A DNA stretch of 60,247 nt from Marivita lacus (lineage in GTDB: Bacteria > Pseudomonadota > Alphaproteobacteria > Rhodobacterales > Rhodobacteraceae), in NCBI RefSeq assembly GCF_014637725.1, contig NZ_BMFC01000016.1, positions 1 through 60,247 on the forward strand, in the 5' to 3' direction. The notes under the pieces are model-generated. The model had not been told where the DNA came from. It searched no databases and saw only the letters and a list, made by a program, of their open reading frames with translations. How positions within the stretch are numbered: the stretch's first letter is position 1; each line of letters opens with the position of its first letter. The position numbers and the translations under genes were made by a program. Positions 53,020 through 60,247 of this stretch are shown one piece after another.

Positions 53020-56000
53020 GTGGCGCTTGACCGCTATTACAATCTCTACAATTCGGCCTCCGGCTATGCCGAGCTGATGTTCCGCGCCGGCGACGGCCTG
53101 CAAAGCCGCGAGCTGAACGAAGTCCAGACCTGGCTCGCGGACCGCCTCGCCAGGATCGGCGACGCCATCTTCAAGGAAGGCGACCTGATCCGCGATGGCG
53201 ACGTCTCCGTCGATCCCGCCACAGGTGAGGTCAACCTGGCCTCCGGCATCGTCTACCTGCGCGGCGCGGCGCGCCCTGTTGGTGGCGCCCGCTTCGTCAT
53301 CCCGGTGGACCGGACGGTCGCTCTCGGCGTGCGCTTTGTCGAGACCATCCTCACCGAGCTCGAGGACCCGGCCCTGCGCGATCCGGCCCTGGGCACCCGC
53401 AACTATCAGGAACCCGGCGCCGCACGTCGCAAGGAGCAGATCCTCTGGGGCTGGGACAGCGGCACGCAGAACGACGGCGGCACCGGGGCCTTCCATGCAA
53501 TCTATACTGTCACGAACGGCTCTCTGGACAGCAAAATCCAGCCTCCCGAGCTCGACGCGGTGCTGCAAACCGTGGCCCGCTATGACCGCGAGGCAAATGG
53601 CTCCTATGTCGCCACGGGCTTGGAGCTCACCTATCTGACCCGCGACGATGCGGCGGCGGAGTACGTCTTCTCGCTCGCCGAAGGTGTCGGCAATGTCGGG
53701 GGTCTCAAGGTCGAGCGCCCGCAATCCACACGTCTCCGCTGGGCCGTCGATCCGGACCTGCGCCGGGTCAATGCCGAGCCGCATGGCTTTGCCGATGACG
53801 GCACCGGCACCGCGGTGATCCCGGTCAATCTCGCCCCCATCGCCGAGGTCACGGACGTCACCATCACCCGCGAGACCCCCGAGACCGTCACCCATGGCGC
53901 CTTCACCGGAGCATCGGACCCGCTTGCGAACAGCACGGTGGTTGCGGTCCTCAGCGTGTCACAAGGCGGCACCGCCTATACGCAAGGGGTGGATTACGTG
54001 GTCTCGGCTGGGCGGATCGACTGGTCGCCGGGCGGCGCGGAGCCTGCCCCCGGGTCGACCTATTCGGTCACCTATCGCTACATCGACAGCATCGCCCCGG
54101 ATGCTGTGACGGATGAGACCGTGACCGTCTCGGGTGCCGTGACCGGGACCACGGTGTTCATCGACTATGCCTACAAGCTGCCGCGCATCGATGCGCTGGT
54201 GATGAGCGCGGGCGGTCAGCTCTCGCGGGTGCGCGGCGTCTCGCAGACCCTCAACCCGCAGCCCCCGCAGCTGCCGGGCAGCGTGCTGCCTCTGGCGGAG
54301 GTGGCGCTGGATTGGTTTGCCGACCGGGTGCCACTGGTGCGCAACACCGCGACCCGGGCCGTGCCCTTTGCGGACCTTGCCGCAATGCAACGCCAGATCA
54401 GCGGCCTGTTCCAGCTCGTGGCCATCGAACGGCTGCGCAATGACGCCAACATCACCGACCCCACCTCCAAGCTCGGGGTGTTTGTCGACCCGTTCCTCGA
54501 CGACGACCTGCGCGATCAGGGCATCCCGCAAAGCGCGGCGGTGCTGTGGGGCGAGCTGACCCTGCCGATCACGGCAGCGGTTCAGGAACCGCCAGAGGGA
54601 GCTTCGGCGACGTGGACGCTCGCCTATGAGCTGACACCGGTGCTTGAGCAGCTGGCCAGCACGCGGGCGATGAAGATCAACCCGTACATGAACTTCGAGC
54701 CGGTGCCGGCGGCGGTCACGCTGGTGCCATCGGTGGACAACTGGACCCGTGTCGAGACGCAATGGACCTCCGCCATCACCCGGGCCTTCACCTCGGGCTC
54801 GGGGCGCTTGTCCCGCACGTCGGTCTCCACCAGCACCGAGCTTGTGTCCTCGACCTCGCGCGCCGCGCTGGACATCCGCCAACGCTCCGTTGGCGTCACG
54901 CTGCGCGGCATGGACCCGAACGAGGCGCTGCTGCGGGTGGAATTCGACGGGCTCGACGTGACGCCAGACCCTGCACCCGTGGCAGACAGAGCCGGTGTGC
55001 TCATTTCCGCCTTCACGATCCCGCCCGGCGTGCCCACCGGGTCCAAGAGCGTGACCTTTCTGGGCGAGGCCGGATCGTTCGGCGAAAGCACATATACCGC
55101 CAACGGGACGATCATCACCAACACCTTCCGCAGTGTCACGACGCGGCGGACGGTGCGCTGGAGCCCGCCGCCGCCACCTCCGCCACCGCGGCCTCCCCGC
55201 CGGTGGGACCCGCTGGCGCAGACGCTTGTGCTGGATGTAGACACGGTGGTGGCGGGGCTTGACGTCTGGTTCGACGCGATCGGTAGCGCAGATGCGCCCA
55301 CGATCGTGCAAATCCGCGAGACCACGGTCGGGTTTCCGAACGACACTGTCGTGACCTCGAGCGAGGTCGACATGGCGACGGTCACTCTGGGTGGGCCGAC
55401 CCGGGTGGCGTTTGACCCGACCTTGCTGCGGGCGGGTCGCGAATACGCGCTGGTGTTTCTGACCGACGATCCGGACCACGCCCTGCGGGTGGCGGAGCTG
55501 GGCAAGTATGACGCCGAGACGGAAACCTGGGTGACGGCGCAGCCCTACCGGATCGGCGTGCTGCTGTCCTCCTCCAACGCCTCGACCTGGACCCCGCATC
55601 AGGAGCGGGACCTGAAGTTCCGGCTGCTGGCGGCAAGGTTCACCGAGACGACGCGGACGGTGGCGCTTGGGGAGATCACGGTCTCGGAGAGCACCGACTT
55701 CATCGCGCTGGCGGGTGTGGAGCGCATGTCGTCCGAGACCGATGTGACCTTCGTGCTGCGCGACAGCGGTGGCCAGGTGTTCCGCATGACGGAAGGTGCT
55801 GCGCTCAATCTGGCGGCGCGCGTGTCGGACAGGCTGAGCGTGGAGGCGGTGCTCTCGGGCTCGGAGCGGTTCACACCGGTTCTCTTCCCCGGCGTGCAGG
55901 TGCTGAACGGCGCGCTGGCCTCGGAGGCGGAGTATGTCAGTCGGGCAATCCCGGCGGCGGCGACGTTTGATGTCTCGGTCTATCTCGACACGCTGATCCC

Positions 56001-56223
56001 GCCCGGGGCCGGTGTGGCGGTGTTCGCCGAGACGGATGCGGGGTGGTCTGCGCTGACGCTGGAGAGCGGGCAGCCGATCGAGAACGGCGGTGAGGAGCGG
56101 CACTATGTCGGCGCAGGGCTTGCCGGTGTGGGGGCCGCCACTGTGACCCGCATCAAGATCGCGCTGTCCGGCACCCCGGCGGCGCGGCCGTTTGCCAGCG
56201 CCCTGCGCGCCATCATCAGGTGA
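53020..56223 (+). CDS. Large tail protein, DUF4815 type
   Basis: 1067 residues. The first 550 residues show the DUF4815 pattern (YYNLYNSASGYAELMFRAGD ... LNEVQTWLADRL), a phage tail family. A run of eight prolines near residue 715 acts as a rigid hinge. The C-terminal third is a beta-sandwich-rich, carbohydrate-binding-like region (FETETD is not catalytic). Probably a long fibre or baseplate arm. No enzyme motif seen. Confidence 0.75.
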   Translation: MALDRYYNLYNSASGYAELMFRAGDGLQSRELNEVQTWLADRLARIGDAIFKEGDLIRDGDVSVDPATGEVNLASGIVYLRGAARPVGGARFVIPVDRTVALGVRFVETILTELEDPALRDPALGTRNYQEPGAARRKEQILWGWDSGTQNDGGTGAFHAIYTVTNGSLDSKIQPPELDAVLQTVARYDREANGSYVATGLELTYLTRDDAAAEYVFSLAEGVGNVGGLKVERPQSTRLRWAVDPDLRRVNAEPHGFADDGTGTAVIPVNLAPIAEVTDVTITRETPETVTHGAFTGASDPLANSTVVAVLSVSQGGTAYTQGVDYVVSAGRIDWSPGGAEPAPGSTYSVTYRYIDSIAPDAVTDETVTVSGAVTGTTVFIDYAYKLPRIDALVMSAGGQLSRVRGVSQTLNPQPPQLPGSVLPLAEVALDWFADRVPLVRNTATRAVPFADLAAMQRQISGLFQLVAIERLRNDANITDPTSKLGVFVDPFLDDDLRDQGIPQSAAVLWGELTLPITAAVQEPPEGASATWTLAYELTPVLEQLASTRAMKINPYMNFEPVPAAVTLVPSVDNWTRVETQWTSAITRAFTSGSGRLSRTSVSTSTELVSSTSRAALDIRQRSVGVTLRGMDPNEALLRVEFDGLDVTPDPAPVADRAGVLISAFTIPPGVPTGSKSVTFLGEAGSFGESTYTANGTIITNTFRSVTTRRTVRWSPPPPPPPPRPPRRWDPLAQTLVLDVDTVVAGLDVWFDAIGSADAPTIVQIRETTVGFPNDTVVTSSEVDMATVTLGGPTRVAFDPTLLRAGREYALVFLTDDPDHALRVAELGKYDAETETWVTAQPYRIGVLLSSSNASTWTPHQERDLKFRLLAARFTETTRTVALGEITVSESTDFIALAGVERMSSETDVTFVLRDSGGQVFRMTEGAALNLAARVSDRLSVEAVLSGSERFTPVLFPGVQVLNGALASEAEYVSRAIPAAATFDVSVYLDTLIPPGAGVAVFAETDAGWSALTLESGQPIENGGEERHYVGAGLAGVGAATVTRIKIALSGTPAARPFASALRAIIR

Positions 56224-56231
56224 GGTGATGC

Positions 56232-56438
56232 ATGAGCAACACGGCAGCCACACAAGGCGTGAACCGGGACGAGCGCACCTCCGGGCGGGGCTACCCGCTC
56301 CCCCATCCTGACAACACGATGCAGGCGGACATCGAGCGGCTGCGCACCACGCTGGTCGCCGCTGACGCGGACGTCACGGCTCAGATCGCCGAGACCCGGC
56401 GGCGCTGGGTGCACGACTTCATCGGACTGAAACTGTGA
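56232..56438 (+). CDS. Short tail-region protein
   Basis: 68 residues. The C-terminal helix (DADVTAQIAETRRRWVHDF) looks like a coiled-coil. Gap of 6 bp after the preceding gene. Such proteins often trimerise next to fibres. Function unknown. Confidence 0.5.
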   Translation: MSNTAATQGVNRDERTSGRGYPLPHPDNTMQADIERLRTTLVAADADVTAQIAETRRRWVHDFIGLKL

Positions 56439-56467
56439 CGGCGTGGCTTTGTAGGGCCACAGTTCGA

Positions 56468-56983
56468 TCACCTTTTGTTGTCGTCTCCAAAGGCTCCATC
56501 TGGTCCCAGAACGTCCTCCGGCTTCAGGGTTGGGGGGACGAACGTGCGGGCAAGCGTCCCAAACCACCACAGCAGGATGCTCATCAGGCTAATGATGATC
56601 GGCTGGACATAGAAATCCCAGAAGTCAGGGATGACGGCCTCGCCGGGGAAATCAGGGTTGTAGAGAACTGGCACCGTCTGCCCGATGTCATCAGACTTTG
56701 CCGTCGAATACACCGAAAAGAAGACATGCTCTTGTCCCTGCATATCCGTGAAGTGGACGTGTGAGGAAACACGCGTTGAGTCCAACCGTGAATATGAACT
56801 GTCATCATAGCGGGCGCCTATGATCACACCTTCTGTGCGTTCGAAGGTGAAGAGCGCAACGCCCCGCTCGTAAATCATGCTCAACCCGAGGATCAGTGTG
56901 ATTGGCGCGACCAGTCGCGTAAGCCAATACGTGGCACGATTGTTCAAACGCTGCGCGCGCGCGTTCTTGTGAAATCCGGCCAT
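56468..56983 (-). CDS. DUF3592 membrane protein
   Basis: 171 residues from ATG 56983 (AAAGGAG upstream); the frame extends far upstream only as shadow of the next gene. Two transmembrane helices (residues about 24-42 and 130-150) enclose the DUF3592 domain (AEGVIIG-like TEGVIIGARYDD ... VPVLYNPDFPGEAVI). It is antisense in the fibre region and thus expressed separately from the late operon, like a lysogenic-conversion gene. Confidence 0.75.
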   Translation of the reverse strand: MAGFHKNARAQRLNNRATYWLTRLVAPITLILGLSMIYERGVALFTFERTEGVIIGARYDDSSYSRLDSTRVSSHVHFTDMQGQEHVFFSVYSTAKSDDIGQTVPVLYNPDFPGEAVIPDFWDFYVQPIIISLMSILLWWFGTLARTFVPPTLKPEDVLGPDGAFGDDNKR

Positions 56984-57116
56984 TGGCAACTCGCTCCTTT
57001 CTCTGAGCCACGCTTCTACACGATTTGCCGCACAAAAGAACGGGCTCGAGGGCGTCGGTCTAAGCGTCTGTACCGGCGAAACAACCAAAAAAGCATTCGA
57101 AAACCATGAGGACCCC

Positions 57117-57605
57117 ATGACGGATATCCTGCTGCGGGGCGCGCTGAGCGCCCTCAAGACCAAGATCGAGGCGCTGGCGTCCTCGGAGACGGCCACGGCC
57201 GAAGACCTCGCGATGCTGGGCACGGCCCTTGAGCGCATCGCGGGCAAGACCACCGCCATCGAGGTGGAGATGCTCGGCGAGGAACAGCGCGCTGCGGTCT
57301 CTGTTGAGGTCGCGACGTCTCGGGACAACGCCTTGCAGGCCATCGCGGATGCGCTGGCAGCGGCGGATGCGGCGATGGCCAACCACTTCAGCAGCATCAA
57401 CGCGGCGGGGACGGCAGCCTTGCCACCGATCGCGGAGGCGCAAGGTGCTGCGCTTGTGGCTATCGTAACCGAGCGGGACGCGGTTCTGGCAGCGGTCGCC
57501 GAAACCACCGAGGGCGCTGTGACCGAGGTCACCGAGACTGCGCTGGCAGCGGTGGCGACGGCCTCCGGCCTGACCGCCACCTCCTTCTTCTTCAATCAAC
57601 TCTGA
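57117..57605 (+). CDS. Helical tail-region protein
   Basis: 162 residues, nearly all helical and alanine/glutamate-rich (LSALKTKIEALASSETATAED ...). It resembles coiled-coil stalks of fibres or chaperones. GAGGACC precedes the ATG. No family recognised. Confidence 0.5.
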   Translation: MTDILLRGALSALKTKIEALASSETATAEDLAMLGTALERIAGKTTAIEVEMLGEEQRAAVSVEVATSRDNALQAIADALAAADAAMANHFSSINAAGTAALPPIAEAQGAALVAIVTERDAVLAAVAETTEGAVTEVTETALAAVATASGLTATSFFFNQL

Positions 57606-57616
57606 GGACCAGGCCC

Positions 57617-58381
57617 ATGAGCATCCTTGCAAACCAGATGAGTGCCGCGGACACGGCGGTGGAGGTCCTGACCATCCCCACCGGACGGCGGACCACCTTC
57701 AACATCAATGCGGTGAACACCGGCTCCGACATCGCTACCGTGACGCTTTATGCGGCCTCGCGCGACGCGGTGCGCGTGACCGGGCTTGCGGTGACACACG
57801 GCGGTGCCAGCTATGTCGCCATCCCGGACGTGACACTCGAGGGTGGCGGCGGCACCGGGGCCACGGCCACGGCGCGCATGATTGCAGACAGCATGACGCT
57901 GGTGGACGCGGGCACCGGCTACAGTGTCGGTGACGCACTTTCGGTGGCCGTGACGGATCAGACGGCAGCGGTGATCACCGTGACCGACGTGGACGGCGCG
58001 GGCGCCATCCAGGCGGCTGAGCTGACCTTCGGGGGAGATTACGGAGTTCTCCCAGAGAGCCCTGCGGTGGTAACCGGCGGATCAGGCTCTGGCGCTACCT
58101 TCGTGCTGACCTTTGCCGTGCTGAGCCTGACGCTGACCAACCCGGGCACAGGCTTTTCGGAACCCCCAACGGTGTCGTTCAGCTCAGGCACAGCCACCGG
58201 CGAGACTGGGATCGATATCGTGCTTGAGCCCAAGCACATCTTCGAGCACGCCGTCGCGCTGAACCCGGGCGGTATCATTTACCGCACAGCGCTGATCCTT
58301 GGCCCCGGCGACAGGCTCTACGCACAGGCCGACACAGACACCGTGGCCCTGACCGCCTGGGGCGTCTCGGCGCTGATCTAA
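57617..58381 (+). CDS. Tail fibre-like protein with glycine-rich repeat blocks
   Basis: 254 residues. It contains repeated phrases with G-x-G and PxV (for example THGGASYVAIPDVTLEGGGG, DAGTGYSV, NPGTGFSEPPTV) typical of beta-rich fibre shafts, and ends in a beta domain. Between a coiled-coil protein and a glycine-rich adhesin. Role inferred. Confidence 0.6.
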   Translation: MSILANQMSAADTAVEVLTIPTGRRTTFNINAVNTGSDIATVTLYAASRDAVRVTGLAVTHGGASYVAIPDVTLEGGGGTGATATARMIADSMTLVDAGTGYSVGDALSVAVTDQTAAVITVTDVDGAGAIQAAELTFGGDYGVLPESPAVVTGGSGSGATFVLTFAVLSLTLTNPGTGFSEPPTVSFSSGTATGETGIDIVLEPKHIFEHAVALNPGGIIYRTALILGPGDRLYAQADTDTVALTAWGVSALI

Positions 58382-58402
58382 CTGAACACGAAAGGACGCG
58401 AC

Positions 58403-59551
58403 ATGCGGACAATTTACAACCCGGTCCTCGCGCGGATCGGCGGCAATGGCGTGGGCCCACGCAACCAGATCAGGATCTTCAACACGGCCGGCGTTTTTGA
58501 TTGGATTGTGCCCGAGACCATCGATCCAAATGTGCCTGTGCGTGCGCGGGTCTGGGGCGCCGGCGGTGCCTGCGGTCTCAGGTCGGCCTCCACAGGCAAC
58601 GGGCATGGCGGCGGTGGTGGCGGCCTTGCCCTGTCGGAAATCCCCGTCTTCGAACTGACCATCGGCGCCGCTGTCCCGCTCGTCATCGGCGCGGGCTCTG
58701 AGAGCCATGCCGGCGCCGGGGGCACATCTTCGTTCGGGCCTTTCCTCTCCGCAACCGGTGGCAATAGCGGCTTCAACGCAGCCGACAACCAGGGCGTTGC
58801 CGTTCTCGGCACCGGCGGCATCGGCATCGGTGGCGACATCAACCGGCGCGGCGGTACGGGTGGCACGGGGACCGAAAGCACAAGCGGCGGTGGCGGCGGC
58901 GGCGCATCCGCGCCCCATCCCGATGGCCACATGGATGGTTGCGATGGTGGCGCAGGCACCAGCTATTCCGGCGGCAGCGGGGCCTCGATCGCCCATCCCG
59001 GTGTTTCGCCGGGCGTTGCCTCCGTCAGCTCCGGCGGTGCGGGCACAGCCGGACGCGGCAGTTCTGGCCCATCCGCCTTTGCGGCGAATTACGCCTATGG
59101 CGGACAGGGCGGCGCGGGCCTGCTTGGGTCAGGCGGTCACGGGGCGAGTTCGAACAGCTACAGCAACGTCGCATCTGCAATGACACCGCCGGGAGATGGC
59201 CAGGGCCATGCTGTTCTCGAGCCAAACATGATCCTCCTTGGCGGCGGTGGCGGTGGTGGCAATGCGACCAGCTTTCAATCCTCTGACAGGGCTGGGACAA
59301 ACGCAGGCAATGGCGGCCCCGGAGCCGGTGGTGGCTCCACCGGTTCTCGGAGCACAAGCAGCGATGCGTACATGCTGGCTGGAAACGGCGGCATGCTTGG
59401 CGGTGGTGGCGGATCGTCCAGCTACCATGCGCCCGGCCACGGCGGCAACGCAGGCGGCGGCGGCGGGGGTGGCTATCAGTATGGAGCCAATACCGGCCAC
59501 GGCTTTGGCGGCGACGGGCTGATCATCCTTCAATACGCGCTGATCCTGTAA
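58403..59551 (+). CDS. Glycine-rich tail adhesin candidate (polyglycine-type)
   Basis: 382 residues, about 30 percent glycine in many GGGGG-type runs. The first 50 residues form a normal N-terminal domain (FNTAGVFDWIVPETIDPN ... VRARVWGAGG), and the C-terminus ends with FGGDGLIILQYALIL, as in phage glycine-rich proteins. The glycine-rich part should pack as polyglycine-II helices as in T4-like gp38 adhesins. It is likely a receptor-binding tip. Confidence 0.65.
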   Translation: MRTIYNPVLARIGGNGVGPRNQIRIFNTAGVFDWIVPETIDPNVPVRARVWGAGGACGLRSASTGNGHGGGGGGLALSEIPVFELTIGAAVPLVIGAGSESHAGAGGTSSFGPFLSATGGNSGFNAADNQGVAVLGTGGIGIGGDINRRGGTGGTGTESTSGGGGGGASAPHPDGHMDGCDGGAGTSYSGGSGASIAHPGVSPGVASVSSGGAGTAGRGSSGPSAFAANYAYGGQGGAGLLGSGGHGASSNSYSNVASAMTPPGDGQGHAVLEPNMILLGGGGGGGNATSFQSSDRAGTNAGNGGPGAGGGSTGSRSTSSDAYMLAGNGGMLGGGGGSSSYHAPGHGGNAGGGGGGGYQYGANTGHGFGGDGLIILQYALIL

Positions 59552-59562
59552 AGGGGAGTTTC

Positions 59563-59985
59563 ATGAGCAAGTTTGCAAAAGTCGTGAACGACACCGTCAT
59601 CGAGGTGCTGGACACCCTGGAGGGCCGCATCCACCCCGCGCTGCACGGAGAGTATATTCAGGTGCCGGACGCGGTTGAACCCGGCTTTGTCAAAACCGGT
59701 CGCAAGTTCGAGGCGCCAGCCCCTGTTGCCGCGGTGGCACCCCCGCCGCCCGAGCCCATCACGGTGGTCTCGCGCCTTGACTTCCTACGCCGCTTCACCC
59801 GCACTGAGCGCATCGCGCTGCGCGCCGCCGAGACCACAGACCCGGTGGTCGCCGACTTCCTGCTGATGCTGACCCTCGCGGAAGACGTGGACCTGACCAG
59901 CGCGGATGTCACCGAAGGGCTCGCCTATCTCGAAGCCAATGGCTTTGTCACCGCAGAGCGCGGTGCCGCCATTCGCAGCGGCTGA
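59563..59985 (+). CDS. Tail-region protein, possible fibre-assembly or fibre-end protein
   Basis: 140 residues. An N-terminal beta domain (FAKVVNDTVIEVLDTLEGRI), a proline/alanine-rich linker (VAAVAPPPPEP) and a C-terminal helical domain (RRFTRTERIALRAAETTDPVV). The last 22 codons and following 55 bases are duplicated at 60130. This pattern is common at fibre-gene ends (chaperone-like). No firm family. Confidence 0.55.
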   Translation: MSKFAKVVNDTVIEVLDTLEGRIHPALHGEYIQVPDAVEPGFVKTGRKFEAPAPVAAVAPPPPEPITVVSRLDFLRRFTRTERIALRAAETTDPVVADFLLMLTLAEDVDLTSADVTEGLAYLEANGFVTAERGAAIRSG

Positions 59986-60247
59986 TCCAGCTCCAAACCT
60001 CTGAGTGTCGGTTCTTCGACGGCGTGTCGGCTTTTCGACACGCAGATGCATCCGCACCTGTGTGGAAGCCCAATTCCAAGCCTCCGTAGCGCCTGTCGGG
60101 TGCCATCCATGCAAAGGACATCCTCCGACGGGCTCGCCTCTCTCGAAGCCAATGGCTTTGTCACCGCAGAGCGCGGTGCCGCCATTCGGACGGGCTGATC
60201 CAGCTCCAAACCTCTGAGTGTCGGTTTTTCGACGGCGTGTCGGCTTT
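59917..60247 (+). repeat. 213-bp-period direct repeat at the right edge (gene end duplicated)
   Basis: 59917-60034 recurs at 60130-60247 with few substitutions and no indels. Each copy encodes LEANGFVTAERGAAIR, a stop and then a shared noncoding stretch containing a GTGTCG...CGACAC hairpin in the first copy. In copy 2 a short frame starts at ATG 60109 (29 codons). The repeat may continue beyond the window. Confidence 0.8.

Noticed and set aside
53959-56253. Long antisense frame (764 codons) opposite the DUF4815 gene
   Set aside because: The opposite strand is a well-supported tail gene; the antisense product is arginine/histidine-rich in the manner of a high-GC shadow frame and has no ribosome site or known motif.
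58600-59500. GGC-rich region as a DNA microsatellite or CRISPR-like array
   Set aside because: The repeats are irregular, keep the reading frame and encode a glycine-rich protein; no regular repeat-spacer pattern exists.

Overview
High GC content, alphaproteobacterial protein types and an initiator tRNA of the Rhodobacterales kind suggest a roseobacter/Rhodobacter-group bacterium. From about position 229 to the right edge, the window reads as one integrated temperate phage or phage-derived island. Its head is lambda-type (gpNu1/gpA terminase, gpB portal, gpC/Nu3 protease-scaffold, gpD, gpE) and its baseplate is P2-type contractile (gpV, PAAR spike, gpW, gpJ, gpI), followed by a long fibre region. 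Sheath, tube, tape-measure and lysis genes are not in the window and probably lie beyond the right end.

Layout. 1-600: a 47-bp 3' fragment of tRNA-fMet (att core) with tandem 11-bp arm-like repeats on both sides. 604-9353: accessory genes, namely a two-gene nuclease/ATPase system related to Septu (an HNH-AAA fusion plus a second HNH protein), a large UPF0149-like protein, a Y-family polymerase coupled to a WYL regulator, and a hypothetical gene. 9361-10626: tyrosine integrase. 11227-13892: an early operon of five overlapping genes, including a VRR-NUC nuclease and a replication-initiator-like HTH protein whose own coding sequence carries five GTGTCTC iterons (a likely lambda-O-style origin).

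14643-24092: non-phage cargo for oxidant and reactive-sulfur stress (persulfide-dioxygenase-like MBL protein, OxyR divergent from KatG, di-haem cytochrome c peroxidase, EF-hand protein, cytochrome b561) and a DevBCA-type exporter. 24678-30284: phage genes return (DUF7220, DUF3489, a gpZ-like tail protein), broken by a second cargo block (small membrane protein, WGR protein, lipoprotein, a duplicated gpZ 3' end, a YeeE/YedE sulfur-transport pair under a palindrome matching the SqrR-type operator, a PH-like membrane protein).

30854-34700: ParB-methyltransferase and a run of small phage genes, four of them preceded by the same two-hairpin leader. 34805-46539: packaging and head genes, interrupted by a PAS histidine kinase set in a repeat-rich terminase-portal gap and by an antisense hicAB pair. 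46876-59985: head-tail connection, baseplate and fibre genes with two small antisense insertions. The last gene's 3' end is partly duplicated with a 213-bp period.

All calls come from reading the sequence by eye; no database search was run.
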